The translations under genes were made by a program, and so were the position numbers. Below the pieces are notes generated by a model, which was given only the letters and a program-made list of their open reading frames with translations, made no database searches and had not been told where the DNA came from. Shown here one piece after another: positions 43,496 to 54,507 of a DNA stretch of 64,000 nt. The stretch is from Streptococcus cristatus AS 1.3089 (GTDB lineage: Bacteria > Bacillota > Bacilli > Lactobacillales > Streptococcaceae). Position 1 is the stretch's first letter; each line of letters begins with the position of its first letter. The stretch is taken from positions 1,528,213 through 1,592,212 of the forward strand of contig NC_021175.1 in the NCBI RefSeq assembly GCF_000385925.1, given 5' to 3'.

Positions 43496-44920
43496 CTATT
43501 TTTCGTCATACCAAGAGTAGTGGAAGGTTCCTTCTTTGTCTTTACGTTGGTAAGTATGGGCACCAAAGTAGTCACGTTGCGCTTGGATCAAGTTAGCTGG
43601 AAGGTCCGCTGAACGGTAGCTGTCAAAGTAAGTAATGGCAGCTGAGAAGGTTGGTACTGGTACACCTGCTTGAACAGCAAGAGCTACGATATCACGCACT
43701 GCTTGTTGGTACTTAGCAGTAACATCCAAGAAATATTCATCCAAGAGAAGGTTAGCAAGGTCTGCATCACGATTGTAAGCATCTGTGATCTTTTGCAAGA
43801 AACGTGAACGGATGATACAGCCATCACGCCAGATAGATGCGATGTCCGCAAATGGCAAGTTCCAGTTATTTTCTTTAGAAGCTACACGCAATTGAGCAAA
43901 ACCTTGTGCGTAAGAAATAATTTTTGAGAAGTACAGGGCTTGACGGATCTTTTCGATCAACTCAGCCTTGTCTCCTTCAAACTTGAAGGCAGCTGGTTTT
44001 GGAAGCACCTTGCTAGCGTGTACACGCTCTTCTTTGTAAGTAGAGATATAGCGTGCAAATACTGACTCAGTGATGAGTGACAATGGCACACCAAGGTCAA
44101 GTGCTGATTGGCTAGTCCATTTACCAGTTCCCTTGTTACCTGCAGCGTCAAGGATGTAGTCTACGATTGGGCCGTCTTGACCTTCATCGTCCTTGCGACT
44201 CAAGATATCAGCTGTGATTTGGATCAAGTAGCTATCAAGCTCACCCTTATTCCACTCAGTGAAGATTTCAGCCATGTCTTCTGCAGAAAGACCGAGCAAG
44301 TGTTGCATGAGGTCATAGCTTTCTGCAATCAATTGCATATCACCGTACTCGATACCGTTGTGGACCATCTTCACATAGTGACCAGCTCCGTCAGGACCGA
44401 TGTAAGTCACACATGGTTTGCCATCTTCTGGTGCTTTGGCTGAGATTTCTTCGAGAACATCAGCAACCAATTCGTAGGCTTCTTTTTGTCCACCAGGCAT
44501 GATAGAAGGACCTTCAAGGGCACCTTTTTCACCACCAGAAACACCAGTACCGATAAAGTTGATGCCTGAATTTGCCAATTCTTCATTACGACGGATCGTA
44601 TCTTTGTAGAAAGTGTTTCCGCCGTCAATCAAGATATCGCCCTTATCAAGATGTGGAAGAAGGGCTTGGATAGTAGCATCTGTACCAGGTCCAGCTTGAA
44701 CCATGAGCATGATACGGCGAGGTTTTTCGATAGATTGCACGAAAGACTCTACATCGTAGCTAGGCACGAATTTCTTTTCAGGGTGACAAGCGATTACATC
44801 TTCCGTTTTATTTGCTGAACGGTTATAGATGGCAACAGTATAGCCACGAGATTCAATATTGAGAGCCAAGTTACGACCCATCACGGCCATACCGACAACA
44901 CCAAAGTTTGCTTTAGTCAT
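43496..44920 (-). CDS. gnd: 6-phosphogluconate dehydrogenase (decarboxylating)
   Basis: A 474-residue enzyme of the oxidative pentose phosphate pathway, making ribulose 5-phosphate, CO2 and NADPH. The dinucleotide fold [15 protein letters not shown] is at the N terminus, the active-site motif [16 protein letters not shown] near residue 185, and the C-terminal GAHTYQR substrate loop is present. It forms an operon with ritR, linking NADPH supply with redox and iron control. Starts after GGAGTAGAAA. Confidence 0.97.
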   Translation of the reverse strand: MTKANFGVVGMAVMGRNLALNIESRGYTVAIYNRSANKTEDVIACHPEKKFVPSYDVESFVQSIEKPRRIMLMVQAGPGTDATIQALLPHLDKGDILIDGGNTFYKDTIRRNEELANSGINFIGTGVSGGEKGALEGPSIMPGGQKEAYELVADVLEEISAKAPEDGKPCVTYIGPDGAGHYVKMVHNGIEYGDMQLIAESYDLMQHLLGLSAEDMAEIFTEWNKGELDSYLIQITADILSRKDDEGQDGPIVDYILDAAGNKGTGKWTSQSALDLGVPLSLITESVFARYISTYKEERVHASKVLPKPAAFKFEGDKAELIEKIRQALYFSKIISYAQGFAQLRVASKENNWNLPFADIASIWRDGCIIRSRFLQKITDAYNRDADLANLLLDEYFLDVTAKYQQAVRDIVALAVQAGVPVPTFSAAITYFDSYRSADLPANLIQAQRDYFGAHTYQRKDKEGTFHYSWYDEK

Positions 44921-45082
44921 TTTCTACTCCTATAGTCATAGTTGTTTAATTTGTTATATTTTAACATTTTTACAAGGTAATGAAAAGTATTTAGCTGATT
45001 GAAATGCTTTTCTGGGGGAAGACAGACAAACAGCCAGAAGTTCCAACTCCCAGCTGTTTGTATATCTTAGACACATTTAGAT

Positions 45083-46546
45083 TTATTTCTCATCAACTTC
45101 GATGACTGCTTGCTCATCTTGTTTGAGCTTGTTGACAGTCATATTGACACCAAGTGCTCCAGCTAACAGTTGACGGATATCAAATCCTGCCCCTTGGGAA
45201 ACTTGGTCAATGCTCTGCATGATGTCACCAACCATTTTAGAAGCATTGCCTTCACCATACATGGTAATCTTGTCTACCTTGGTCAATGGCTCTGCTACCG
45301 CACGAGCGATTTCTGGCAGTTTATCGACAATCATTTCCGTAATCGCAGCTTCCTGCATCTTCTTCATGGCTTCGGCTTTCTTGTCCAAACCTTCTGCTTC
45401 CGCTTCTAGTTTAAGACGAATGGCTTCCGCCTCCGCACGTCCCTTAGCTTCAATAGCTTCAGCTTCTTGCAGTTGCGCAAATTTTTCAGCCTCAGCTTGA
45501 GCCTTACGTGCTTCCGCTTCTTTCTGCGTTTCAAAGAGTTCTGCTTCGGCCTGACGTTGACGTTCAATCAATTGTGCTTCTGCAGCCTGTTGACGGGCAT
45601 ATTTTTCAGCTTCGGCTTGCTTGCGGATATTGGCATCCAATTCCTGCTCACGAACCTTAACTTCCCGTTCTTTGACTTCCGCTTCTTTTTCCTGTTTCAT
45701 GATGTTGGCTTCTGCGGCCACACGTTCTTGTTCACGACGCTGGATTTCTGCCTCAATCCCTTTAGCCGCGTCCGCTTTAGCTTGCGCAATATCTGCTTCC
45801 TGCTTGAGGGCAGCTTGTTTCAGTTTGAGTTCATTTTGCTTTTGAGCAATTTCCAAATCAGCAGCCACGCGCTTGTCGTTAGCCAACTTGTCCTGCTCAG
45901 CTTCAACTTCCTTACGCTCACGTTCAGCCTTAGCCTTGGCAATCAGGGCGTCTTTCTTGATCGTTTCGACATTTTCAATACCGAGGTTGTCAATAACGCC
46001 ACCTTCGTCAGAGAAGGATTGAACGGTAAAGGCAATGACTTCCAGACCCATCTTAGCCAAATCTGGCGCTACGTTATCTTGCACTTTAGAGGCAAATTCC
46101 TGACGGTCATTGACCATCTTGCGCAGTTCCATCTGGCCGATTACCTCACGAAGGTTCCCTTCTAGGACATCTTGGACAGAGTTGGAAATATCTGTTGTAT
46201 TCCAATTAAGGAAGTTTTCTGCCGCACGCTCAATCATTTCATCCGTAGTACCAATCTTCAACTTAACAGCTGCATCAGCACGAACGTTGATAAAGTCAAG
46301 TGTTGGTACAGACTCAGAAGTACGGACGTCGGTAGAAAACTGCTCAATATCCAGATAAGAGCGTTGCTCTACAAAAGGAATCATGAAGCCAGCCTTACCT
46401 CGCAAATGGCGTTGCTTACGCAGACCAGTAATAACGACTACTTCATTTGGCTTAGCATTGACATACCCCTTAGCCAAAAGAATAATAAGCACGATGGCTG
46501 CAACGATTGCAAAAATCAACCAGCCTGGGATAAATAACATATCCAT
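45083..46546 (-). CDS. Flotillin-like protein
   Basis: A 487-residue membrane scaffold protein. One N-terminal hydrophobic segment (IPGWLIFAIVAAIVLIILL), an SPFH/band-7 domain (about 30-230) and a long Ala/Glu-rich flotillin coiled coil (about 230-430, for example KAEAEKFAQLQEAEA) are visible. Flotillins organise membrane microdomains. The start at 46546 (MDMLFIPGW) is chosen since AGAAAGGAAGTTTCT precedes it. The NfeD partner often found with flotillins is absent. Confidence 0.9.
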   Translation of the reverse strand: MDMLFIPGWLIFAIVAAIVLIILLAKGYVNAKPNEVVVITGLRKQRHLRGKAGFMIPFVEQRSYLDIEQFSTDVRTSESVPTLDFINVRADAAVKLKIGTTDEMIERAAENFLNWNTTDISNSVQDVLEGNLREVIGQMELRKMVNDRQEFASKVQDNVAPDLAKMGLEVIAFTVQSFSDEGGVIDNLGIENVETIKKDALIAKAKAERERKEVEAEQDKLANDKRVAADLEIAQKQNELKLKQAALKQEADIAQAKADAAKGIEAEIQRREQERVAAEANIMKQEKEAEVKEREVKVREQELDANIRKQAEAEKYARQQAAEAQLIERQRQAEAELFETQKEAEARKAQAEAEKFAQLQEAEAIEAKGRAEAEAIRLKLEAEAEGLDKKAEAMKKMQEAAITEMIVDKLPEIARAVAEPLTKVDKITMYGEGNASKMVGDIMQSIDQVSQGAGFDIRQLLAGALGVNMTVNKLKQDEQAVIEVDEK

Positions 46547-46682
46547 AGAAACTTCCTTTCTTTTTCCAGAGCAATAGACGAAGGCATTGCCCAAATATAT
46601 TTTTAGTTAGTATATCAAAAAATTAACAGTTTGCAAAACTTTTACTGCTAATCCTATTCAACTTCCAAAATCCCCTTCAAAC

Positions 46683-46717
46683 AAAAAGATAGCTCCCCAT
46701 TTATCGAGGAAACTATC
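46683..46717 (-). terminator. Terminator after the Bax inhibitor-1 family gene
   Basis: Minus-strand stem GATAGTTTCC/GGGAGCTATC (with G-U pairs) and TTTTTG. Confidence 0.65.
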
Positions 46718-46726
46718 CATCTTTTA

Positions 46727-47410
46727 TTAGTCGTTTCTTCCAAAGATACGAAGGATGCTGAGGAAGAGGTTGATAAAGTCGAGATAAAGGCTCAAAGCCA
46801 GAGAAAGGGCCCATCCAAGTCCAGCTTGTCCGCCTGTCTGCTCATAGACATAGCGAATTTTTTGATTATCCCAAGCAATCAAACCAGCGAAAATGACGAC
46901 GCTGACATAGCTGACAATATAGTCTATCATGTCGCTACCCAGGAAAATATTGACAAAACTCGCGATCACAATCCCAATCAGACCTGCAAACATAGCACGG
47001 CCCATACCAGACAAATCTTTTTTGATGACGATGCCCATGGCTGCCATGACAAGGAAAACAGCCGCACTAACTGCAAATGCTTTAAAGACCACACCTCCTG
47101 TGTACATGGCCACAATGAAACTCATGGTAAAGCCGTTTAGGGCTGAGTAGCTCAAAAAGAGGGGGAGGGCAGCTGGGCTATTGCGAAGTCCCATACTGGA
47201 AGCTGACCAAACCAAGGCCACCTCAAGGAAAATCGCACCGTAGTATATCCAGCGGTAATGGAGCAGAATATCTACTAGAGCTGTCTGGAAGGTCGTCAGC
47301 ATTAAGCCTGAAACCAGAGCAGAGATGGCAATTCCCATCCCAACAAATCCGTAGACCTTAGAATAAAAACTAGAAAGTCCACTGTTTTCTTGAATAATTG
47401 TATTGTTCAT
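46727..47410 (-). CDS. Bax inhibitor-1 / YccA family membrane protein
   Basis: A 227-residue protein with seven hydrophobic helices and the C-terminal aspartates of the BI-1 family (ALSLYLDFINLFLSILRIFGRND). Bacterial members such as YetJ are pH-sensitive calcium leak channels; YccA interacts with FtsH. Which role applies here is unknown. Starts after AAAAGGAGACATT. Confidence 0.9.
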   Translation of the reverse strand: MNNTIIQENSGLSSFYSKVYGFVGMGIAISALVSGLMLTTFQTALVDILLHYRWIYYGAIFLEVALVWSASSMGLRNSPAALPLFLSYSALNGFTMSFIVAMYTGGVVFKAFAVSAAVFLVMAAMGIVIKKDLSGMGRAMFAGLIGIVIASFVNIFLGSDMIDYIVSYVSVVIFAGLIAWDNQKIRYVYEQTGGQAGLGWALSLALSLYLDFINLFLSILRIFGRND

Positions 47411-47429
47411 AATGTCTCCTTTTTACATT

Positions 47430-47894
47430 TTAACTTTTCATCATCTTTCGATGATACTTTTTACGCCCACTCAGCTTTTGTCGCCAAGGTGCCGTCGCTT
47501 CTTTGACTGCCCAATACTTGTCCACCATGGTCACAACGAAGGACTCCTTGTAGCGTGGCGGTGCCAAGGTAGCTCCCCACATATGCTTGATGATAATATC
47601 TTCCTCAACTCGATTGAGCTTGGTAATCTTACGGGCATTTCGGACTGCTAGGCGGGGATGTACCCAAGCATGACTCTTTTTAAACTTGGTTTCGCGCCAG
47701 TCATAATAAAATAGATCATGCAGAAGAGCACCTCGTGCCGTACTACGGGCATTCCAGCCAAATTTTTTAGCAATTTTATAACTAGTATAACTGACATTGA
47801 TTGAATGTTCAAGCCGATTGGAATGAATATGATGGGTAATCCCTTTTAAGCGTTGGACGCTGGGCTTTTCAATCAAATGCCCCACATAGGCCAT
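47430..47894 (-). CDS. HD domain phosphohydrolase
   Basis: A 154-residue HD-type protein: HSNRLEHSINVSYTSYKIAKKF, then GALLHDLFYYDW (the HD pair), and FVVTMVDKYWAVKE. Substrate unknown, likely a nucleotide. The ATG at 47894 has no ribosome site. The strong GGAGGTGATGAC is 27 bases upstream, directly before an in-frame ATA (47919-47921) that would add IPYREDDEF, residues that fit the fold. The true start may therefore be upstream at a non-standard codon. Confidence 0.8.
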   Translation of the reverse strand: MAYVGHLIEKPSVQRLKGITHHIHSNRLEHSINVSYTSYKIAKKFGWNARSTARGALLHDLFYYDWRETKFKKSHAWVHPRLAVRNARKITKLNRVEEDIIIKHMWGATLAPPRYKESFVVTMVDKYWAVKEATAPWRQKLSGRKKYHRKMMKS

Positions 47895-47965
47895 AAATTC
47901 ATCATCTTCTCTGTAAGGTATGTCATCACCTCCATTTAGTTTTATTATAGAGAAATTTCTAAAAG

Positions 47966-48706
47966 TTAGCTTAAAGCAAACATCAGGATGCCGGCTGCCA
48001 CAGCTACGTTCAGACTTTCAGCCTGACCCTTCATGGAAATATGAACCAAAACATCAGCCGCATCCGTCATTTCTTGGCTGATTCCCTGACCTTCATTGCC
48101 CATAACTAGGAGGAAATTCTCATTTTTTTCGACTTTTTGATAATCAAGGGAATCCTCTGATAAAGTCGAAGCCAGAATTTGTAAATCATTCTGACGAGCC
48201 AGAGTCAGCATATCCTCTCTGCTCACGCGATAAATGGGCAGATGAAAATGGCTGCCCTGCATAGAACGCAAGGTTTTGAGATTGTAAACGTCAGCGGAGT
48301 GGCTAGAAATGAAAACTCCCTGATAACCTGCCGCATCCGCTGTTCGGATGATGGTCCCGACATTGCCAGGATCCTGGACATCCTCTAAAAAGAGGTAGGC
48401 GCCTTCCAGCTTTTCTGGAATATTCTGCTCATCAAAGGCCAATTCTGCGACGATTCCCTGAGGGGTCTTGCTATCTGCCAAATCACTGAGAATCTCTGGA
48501 CTAACAAAAATTGTCTGGGAAAATGCTGACAAACGCTCTTCGTACTCCGCTAAAGCAAAAATTCGAAGAATCCTCGCCTGACTGGCCAGAGCCTCCTCAA
48601 AAAGATGCCAGCCCTCAATCAAATAAGACTCGCTACGATATTTTTTTTGATGTAGCTTTTTAGCTTTTTTCACCACATTATTGGCTTTTGAGGTTATAAT
48701 ATTCAT
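47966..48706 (-). CDS. TrmH-family RNA 2'-O-ribose methyltransferase
   Basis: A 246-residue SPOUT methyltransferase. An N-terminal L30e-like substrate-binding part (KKLHQKKYRSESYLIEGWHLFEEAL) is followed by the knot fold with LFLEDVQDPGNVGTIIRTADAAG, LLVMGNEGQGISQEM and HISMKGQAESLNVAVAAGI. It targets rRNA or tRNA; the exact site is not known. The start at 48706 (MNIITSKANNVVKK) is used; the longer frame has no ribosome site. It is divergent from acyP. Confidence 0.9.
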   Translation of the reverse strand: MNIITSKANNVVKKAKKLHQKKYRSESYLIEGWHLFEEALASQARILRIFALAEYEERLSAFSQTIFVSPEILSDLADSKTPQGIVAELAFDEQNIPEKLEGAYLFLEDVQDPGNVGTIIRTADAAGYQGVFISSHSADVYNLKTLRSMQGSHFHLPIYRVSREDMLTLARQNDLQILASTLSEDSLDYQKVEKNENFLLVMGNEGQGISQEMTDAADVLVHISMKGQAESLNVAVAAGILMFALS

Positions 48707-48847
48707 AAATACATTATAACACAATTTAGCAGTTTTGAACTCATCCTCTAGACTTATCCTCAGAGAAAATCTTGTCTCCAGCAAGCAGCTGCTCTTTGCG
48801 CTCTGGGCTGAGAAGCGAGTTTCAAACCGCTACAAAAGGAGGTAACT

Positions 48848-49126
48848 ATGCAAAAAGTAAGAATGATTGCGCAAGGACGAGTCCAAGGCGTCGGCTTTCG
48901 TTGGGGCGTTTACTCCCTCGCTTTGCAAATCGGCGGGATTACCGGTCGTGTCTGGAATAACGACGACGGTACAGTCGAAATTTTGGCTCAAGCTGAAAGC
49001 TCTGCCCTTATGGCCAAGTTCATTCAAGAAATCCGCAAGGGTCCAACTCCTTTTTCAAAAGTCAGCTATTTAGATGTCACCATGGCCAATTTTGATGCCT
49101 ATACCGACTTTAAAATTGCAAATTAG
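48848..49126 (+). CDS. acyP: Acylphosphatase
   Basis: A 92-residue enzyme that hydrolyses acyl phosphates. The active-site loop GRVQGVGFRWGVYSLA with the catalytic Arg, and GRVWNNDDGTVEILAQ with the conserved Asn, are in place. Starts after AAAGGAGGTAACT. The yidC gene follows 80 bases downstream on the same strand, the usual streptococcal order. Confidence 0.93.
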   Translation: MQKVRMIAQGRVQGVGFRWGVYSLALQIGGITGRVWNNDDGTVEILAQAESSALMAKFIQEIRKGPTPFSKVSYLDVTMANFDAYTDFKIAN

Positions 49127-49206
49127 GTCTGCAGAACTATTGTATATTTCCTTAAAAAACAGTAGAATAGATAGGTATTATTTTTAGAAACAAAGGAAAT
49201 GAACTC

Positions 49207-50127
49207 GTGAAAACATTTAAACGTATTTTATTCTCTGGAATGAGCTTGTCCCTCCTTCTATTATTGACAGGGTGTGTCGGACGAGACAAGGCTGGCAATC
49301 CTTCTGGCCCCATTTGGGACGTGCTTGGTCGGCCTATGGCAGATAGCATCCAATTCTTTGCTAAGAATTCAGGTCTCGGTTACGGTCTAGCGATTATTAT
49401 CGTTACCCTCATCGTGCGGCTGATCATTTTCCCACTGGGAATCTATCAGTCTTGGAAGGCTACTCTTCAGTCAGAAAAGATGAACTACTTCAAGCCCATC
49501 TTTGCCCCTATCCAAGAACGGATCAATAATGCCGAAACTCAAGAAGAGAAGCTAGAAGCCCAGCAAGAACTTATGGCTGCTCAAAGAGAAAATGGTCTGA
49601 GTATGTTTGGCGGTATCGGATGCCTCCCTCTACTCATTCAAATGCCTTTCTTCTCAGCTCTCTTCTTCGCTGCCCAATACACAAACGGCGTAGCCAGCAG
49701 TACTTTCCTTGGCATCAATCTTGGAAAACCTAGTCTGGCCTTGACTCTCATTGTCGGTGTACTCTACTACATCCAGTCACTTCTCTCCCTACATGGGATC
49801 GAAGATGAGACCCAAAAAGCGCAGATGAAGAGTGCAACTTACATGAGCCCGATTATGATTGTTGTCTTCTCCTTCATGTCACCAGCAGCCGTAACCCTCT
49901 ACTGGGTAGTCGGTGGTTTCATCCAAATTATCCAACAATTCATCATTAACTACTTGCTTCGTCCGCGGATTAGAAAACAAGTAGCTGAAGAATATGAAAA
50001 GAATCCTCCGAAAGCCATGAGCAATGCAGGCCGCATCAAGGATGTCACGCCAAAAGCGAGCCAAGCAATCTCTCAAAACAATAAAAAGAAAAAGAATCGC
50101 AACGCTGGTAAACAACGTTCTAGATAA
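49207..50127 (+). CDS. yidC: Membrane protein insertase YidC (lipoprotein type)
   Basis: A 306-residue insertase that places proteins in the membrane with or without SecYEG. It begins at GTG with a lipoprotein signal ([10 protein letters not shown]), has five membrane helices in the YidC/Oxa1 core ([40 protein letters not shown]) and a conserved hydrophilic-groove Arg region. The long basic C-terminal tail ([16 protein letters not shown]) is typical of YidC2, the paralogue that can bind ribosomes in streptococci. A strong terminator follows. Confidence 0.93.
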   Translation: MKTFKRILFSGMSLSLLLLLTGCVGRDKAGNPSGPIWDVLGRPMADSIQFFAKNSGLGYGLAIIIVTLIVRLIIFPLGIYQSWKATLQSEKMNYFKPIFAPIQERINNAETQEEKLEAQQELMAAQRENGLSMFGGIGCLPLLIQMPFFSALFFAAQYTNGVASSTFLGINLGKPSLALTLIVGVLYYIQSLLSLHGIEDETQKAQMKSATYMSPIMIVVFSFMSPAAVTLYWVVGGFIQIIQQFIINYLLRPRIRKQVAEEYEKNPPKAMSNAGRIKDVTPKASQAISQNNKKKKNRNAGKQRSR

Positions 50128-50143
50128 ATAAACTATCCATGTC

Positions 50144-50180
50144 CCTCCAAGATTTCCTATCTAATCTTGGAGGGCTTTTT
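50144..50180 (+). terminator. Terminator after yidC
   Basis: CCTCCAAGATT/AATCTTGGAGG stem with an 8-base loop, then GCTTTTTC. Confidence 0.88.
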
Positions 50181-50204
50181 CTATTCCCCCTAACAATACT
50201 AAAA

Positions 50205-50379
50205 GAGTGTGGGACAGAAATCGGTAATTCGTTAGAATTCGATTTCGTCGTCCCACCTCCGCACAGTTGAGTAGGGCTGTAAAAGCTGATGAAATCAGCC
50301 TAGTAGAGCCCACTCAACCACTGCGTCTTGCTCGACAATCCAAAGACAATTGAGAGGCTAGGACTTTTGTCCCAGCCTC
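50205..50379 (+). repeat. 175-bp dispersed intergenic repeat, copy C
   Basis: Between yidC and pyrD; same orientation as copies B and D, inverted to copy A. Confidence 0.9.
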
Positions 50380-50390
50380 GTCTTAAACTT

Positions 50391-51326
50391 TTAATCAATA
50401 TACTTCAATTTTCCTCGGAAATCTTCCAGACTTTCATAGCCTTTTTCTTCCATAATCGCCTTGAGTTCGGTAGTGATACGCTCGAAAGCTGCCACACCTT
50501 CTTTATGAAGGGTTGTTCCTACTTGCACCATGCTGGCACCACAGAGGATATGCTCAAAGGCATCACGCCCCGTCAGAACACCACCTGTTCCGATGATTTG
50601 GATTTCTGGTTTCAGGCGTTGGTAAAAGGCATGGACATTAGCCAGAGCCGTCGGCTTAATGTACTGACCACCGATACCGCCAAAGCCATTTTTGGGACGA
50701 ATGACCACTGACTCATCTTCTATATAAAGACCATTCCCGATCGAGTTGACACAATTGACAAACTTGAGCGGATATTTGTTGAAAATCGCGGCAGCCTGAT
50801 CAAAATGTACAATATCAAAGTAAGGGGGCAGCTTGATTCCCAATGGCTTAGTGAAATAAGCAAAAACCTCTGACAAAATCTTTTCCGTCGTTTCAAAGTC
50901 ATAAGCAATCTGTGGCTTACCTGGAACATTTGGACAAGAAAGATTGAGCTCGGTAATTCCCTTAAAATCACTCTCTTGGACTTTTTTCAAGATGTTATGT
51001 GTTTCCTCTGGTGACATACCGACCAAAGAAAGGAAGAAGGTGCGATTTGGTTCGCTTTCTTGCAGCTCTAGCAAGTAGTCAAGATAATAATCTAAACCAT
51101 TATTGGGCAGGCCCATGGAGTTAATAGAGCCCAGCGGCACATCCTGATAGCGTGGCTCTGGGTTTCCCTGACGAAATTCCAGCGTCGCCGTCTTAGTCAC
51201 AAACGTTCCTGCAGCAGAATCTTTGACTTCCGCCAGTTCCTCTTTTGTCATGCAGGCAACACCAGCTGCATTCATCAGGCAGTTGCCAAATTCAAAACCC
51301 GCAATTTTTGTCTTGGTTGTCGTCAT
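50391..51326 (-). CDS. pyrDA: Dihydroorotate dehydrogenase, class 1A (fumarate)
   Basis: A 311-residue cytosolic FMN enzyme that oxidises dihydroorotate to orotate in pyrimidine synthesis using fumarate. Motifs are [33 protein letters not shown] with the catalytic Cys, [15 protein letters not shown] [11 protein letters not shown], and [26 protein letters not shown] for FMN phosphate. I start at 51326 ([10 protein letters not shown]), after GAGGTCAAGATA. It is not next to other pyr genes in this window. Confidence 0.94.
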   Translation of the reverse strand: MTTTKTKIAGFEFGNCLMNAAGVACMTKEELAEVKDSAAGTFVTKTATLEFRQGNPEPRYQDVPLGSINSMGLPNNGLDYYLDYLLELQESEPNRTFFLSLVGMSPEETHNILKKVQESDFKGITELNLSCPNVPGKPQIAYDFETTEKILSEVFAYFTKPLGIKLPPYFDIVHFDQAAAIFNKYPLKFVNCVNSIGNGLYIEDESVVIRPKNGFGGIGGQYIKPTALANVHAFYQRLKPEIQIIGTGGVLTGRDAFEHILCGASMVQVGTTLHKEGVAAFERITTELKAIMEEKGYESLEDFRGKLKYID

Positions 51327-51479
51327 TATCTTGACCTCATATTCCTTATTTTCTTCTATTATAGCATTAAAGTTCTTCCTATAAAAATTTATCCCATTTT
51401 CCAATAAAAGGTTCGGTATTTGCACCTAGAATCTTCAAAAAAGATATTATGGAAATTTTCAGAAAATTCAACTTTTTTC

Positions 51480-51508
51480 TTTACAAGTAGAAAAATCTCT
51501 GCTATAAT
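51480..51508 (+). promoter_or_regulatory. gdhA promoter
   Basis: TTTACA at 51480-51485, 17-base spacer, TATAAT at 51503-51508. Confidence 0.8.
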
Positions 51509-51511
51509 TGA

Positions 51512-52894
<1,383 letters not shown>

Positions 52895-52905
52895 CATATA
52901 AAATT

Positions 52906-52942
52906 AAAAATCAGCTTGCTCACTTGAGCAGCTGATTTTTTG
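52906..52942. terminator. Terminator between gdhA and the carboxypeptidase gene
   Basis: AAAAATCAGC...TGCTCA/TGAGCA...GCTGATTTTT, with A and T runs on both sides. Confidence 0.88.
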
Positions 52943-52964
52943 TCTATCAATGGATTGTAACGAT

Positions 52965-53705
52965 TTACCGATCCGACTCTTTCAAAAGGGCCAGATATTC
53001 CTCTAAAACTAGATGATGTTTTTGCATATATTGGGCCGATTCTAGGCCGACATAACGATAGTGCCAATTTTCAAAATCCACGCCAGTAATATCGCTTTTC
53101 CCTTCAGGATAGCGCAGAATAAAGCCGTATTTAGGAGCAATTTCTGCAATCTTATGGGCTACTTCATCATTCTGACCTTCTGACTCGCTCATATCAATCG
53201 CCAAGCCTGTCTGATGCTCGCTGGCACCTGGTAGCTGGATCCGTTTTTGCACTTCTTGCTCTGCTTCTTGCCGAGACAAGCCTTCTTCTTCGGCCAAGGC
53301 TAGCGCTTCTTCATAGAGCTCTGTCTGATCTGCTCGGCTACGATAGCCCGAAATCAAGGTTTCTCCCGGCGCAATGGCCCGAGCCGCAGCTAAAAATTGT
53401 CTGGTGTTTTCAGCAATCCGTCTATCTACCTCAATATCATCAATTTGGCTCAACCTAGGATGAGATTCTTCCTGTAAACGACTACGATTGACCAAAATCA
53501 ATTCCCAATCATCAACTGACACCTTGGGTAAGTCAGAAATCTGGACTCCAAAACCATGATTAATAAAAGTTGGCAAGTCTTCATCCATATCTTGCACTCG
53601 TAATAGAGCAAAAAACAAGCTAATGGCAATTCCTAGAAATAAGAGCCTATTTATCAGTCGAAATAGTGAGAGTTTTCTCCTTCTTTCGCGGCGACGTCTT
53701 TTCAA
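52965..53705 (-). CDS. M15B D,D/L,D-carboxypeptidase (LdcB/DacB type)
   Basis: A 246-residue cell-wall enzyme anchored by one N-terminal helix (LINRLLFLGIAISLFFALL) after an Arg-rich start. The peptidase M15B domain has the metal ligands in GASEHQTGLAIDM (H, D) and ENWHYRYVG (H). Such enzymes trim the stem peptides of peptidoglycan. It overlaps the following histidine-phosphatase gene by 4 bases, so they are one transcript. Confidence 0.9.
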   Translation of the reverse strand: MKRRRRERRRKLSLFRLINRLLFLGIAISLFFALLRVQDMDEDLPTFINHGFGVQISDLPKVSVDDWELILVNRSRLQEESHPRLSQIDDIEVDRRIAENTRQFLAAARAIAPGETLISGYRSRADQTELYEEALALAEEEGLSRQEAEQEVQKRIQLPGASEHQTGLAIDMSESEGQNDEVAHKIAEIAPKYGFILRYPEGKSDITGVDFENWHYRYVGLESAQYMQKHHLVLEEYLALLKESDR

Positions 53706-54391
53706 GCCTTGTCCTCCAGCTCTTTCGCTCCAACTTCACGATAGGACATATCGCCGATAGAAACGACTGAAAATTGACCATCTTCATAATCTACGATTGT
53801 CACACTACCATTGCCTAGACCGTGAGGTTGCATGCGATTAATCAGGTAGACAAAAGTTCCAATGGTCATGCCATGACTAACCACCAAGGCATTGCCACCA
53901 CCCGCAGCCTCCAGCTCCTCAGCAATCTCTGAGAAGCCTTGCCAAATTCGGCTACTGAGTTTTTCCCAATTCTCAGCCCAGCCAGCCGTATCGACTTCCA
54001 CCAAACCTTCTGCCAATTCAGCATAGCTTAGTTGATGGACATGGTTGATATTAAAGACTCTAGGCATGACTCCCATAAAGAGCTCGCCATCATAGCCACC
54101 ATCAAAGCTGCCAAAACACCACTCTCGAATGCGCTTGTCAAACCGGTAAGGAATCTTTCCCGTCAAGCCCAACTCTTCCAGAATAATTCCCATGGTCTGA
54201 ATGGTCCGACCCGAATCACTAGATCTGGCAATCTTAAAGTCAATTCCTGCTTGTCGCAGGCCAATCCCTAATTCATGGATGCCACGTTCACCTTCTGCTG
54301 TCAATGGACTATCGCTCCAGCCCTGAGCTCGCCCGATTGTATTAAACATCGTTTTGCCGTGACGGATTAGGTATAATCTTGTTTTTGCCAT
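53702..54391 (-). CDS. Histidine phosphatase family protein, copy 1
   Basis: A 229-residue phosphoglycerate-mutase-like protein. The catalytic motif is LYLIRHGKTMFN; the second His is in LVVSHGMTIGTF. The substrate is unknown. A paralogue with the same start (MAKT.LY.IRHGKTMFNTIGRAQGWSD) lies immediately upstream at 54508-55200, so this is a tandem duplication. It is co-transcribed with the carboxypeptidase gene. Confidence 0.88.
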   Translation of the reverse strand: MAKTRLYLIRHGKTMFNTIGRAQGWSDSPLTAEGERGIHELGIGLRQAGIDFKIARSSDSGRTIQTMGIILEELGLTGKIPYRFDKRIREWCFGSFDGGYDGELFMGVMPRVFNINHVHQLSYAELAEGLVEVDTAGWAENWEKLSSRIWQGFSEIAEELEAAGGGNALVVSHGMTIGTFVYLINRMQPHGLGNGSVTIVDYEDGQFSVVSIGDMSYREVGAKELEDKA

Positions 54392-54457
54392 ACACTTCCC
54401 CCCTTATTCTCCTACATTATATCACTTTTCTGAAAAAAAGCGGTCTATAAGATAGCA

Positions 54458-54501
54458 AGAAAACAGCGCAACAATCCTTCATCATTGCCCTGCTTTCTTT
54501 T
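54458..54501 (-). terminator. Terminator between the two histidine phosphatase genes
   Basis: Minus-strand stem from AAGAAAGCAG to CTGTTTTCTT flanked by A/T runs, so the two paralogues are likely separate transcripts. Confidence 0.55.
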
Positions 54502-54507
54502 AACGAT

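Noticed and set aside
45026..45061. Terminator after the flotillin gene
   Set aside because: ACAAACAGC/GCTGTTTGT pairs well, but no T-run follows on the minus strand, so I do not call it.
45467..46165. 232-codon plus-strand frame opposite the flotillin gene
   Set aside because: It is the reverse complement of the Ala/Glu-rich coiled coil, which gives long antisense frames; no ribosome site or family match.
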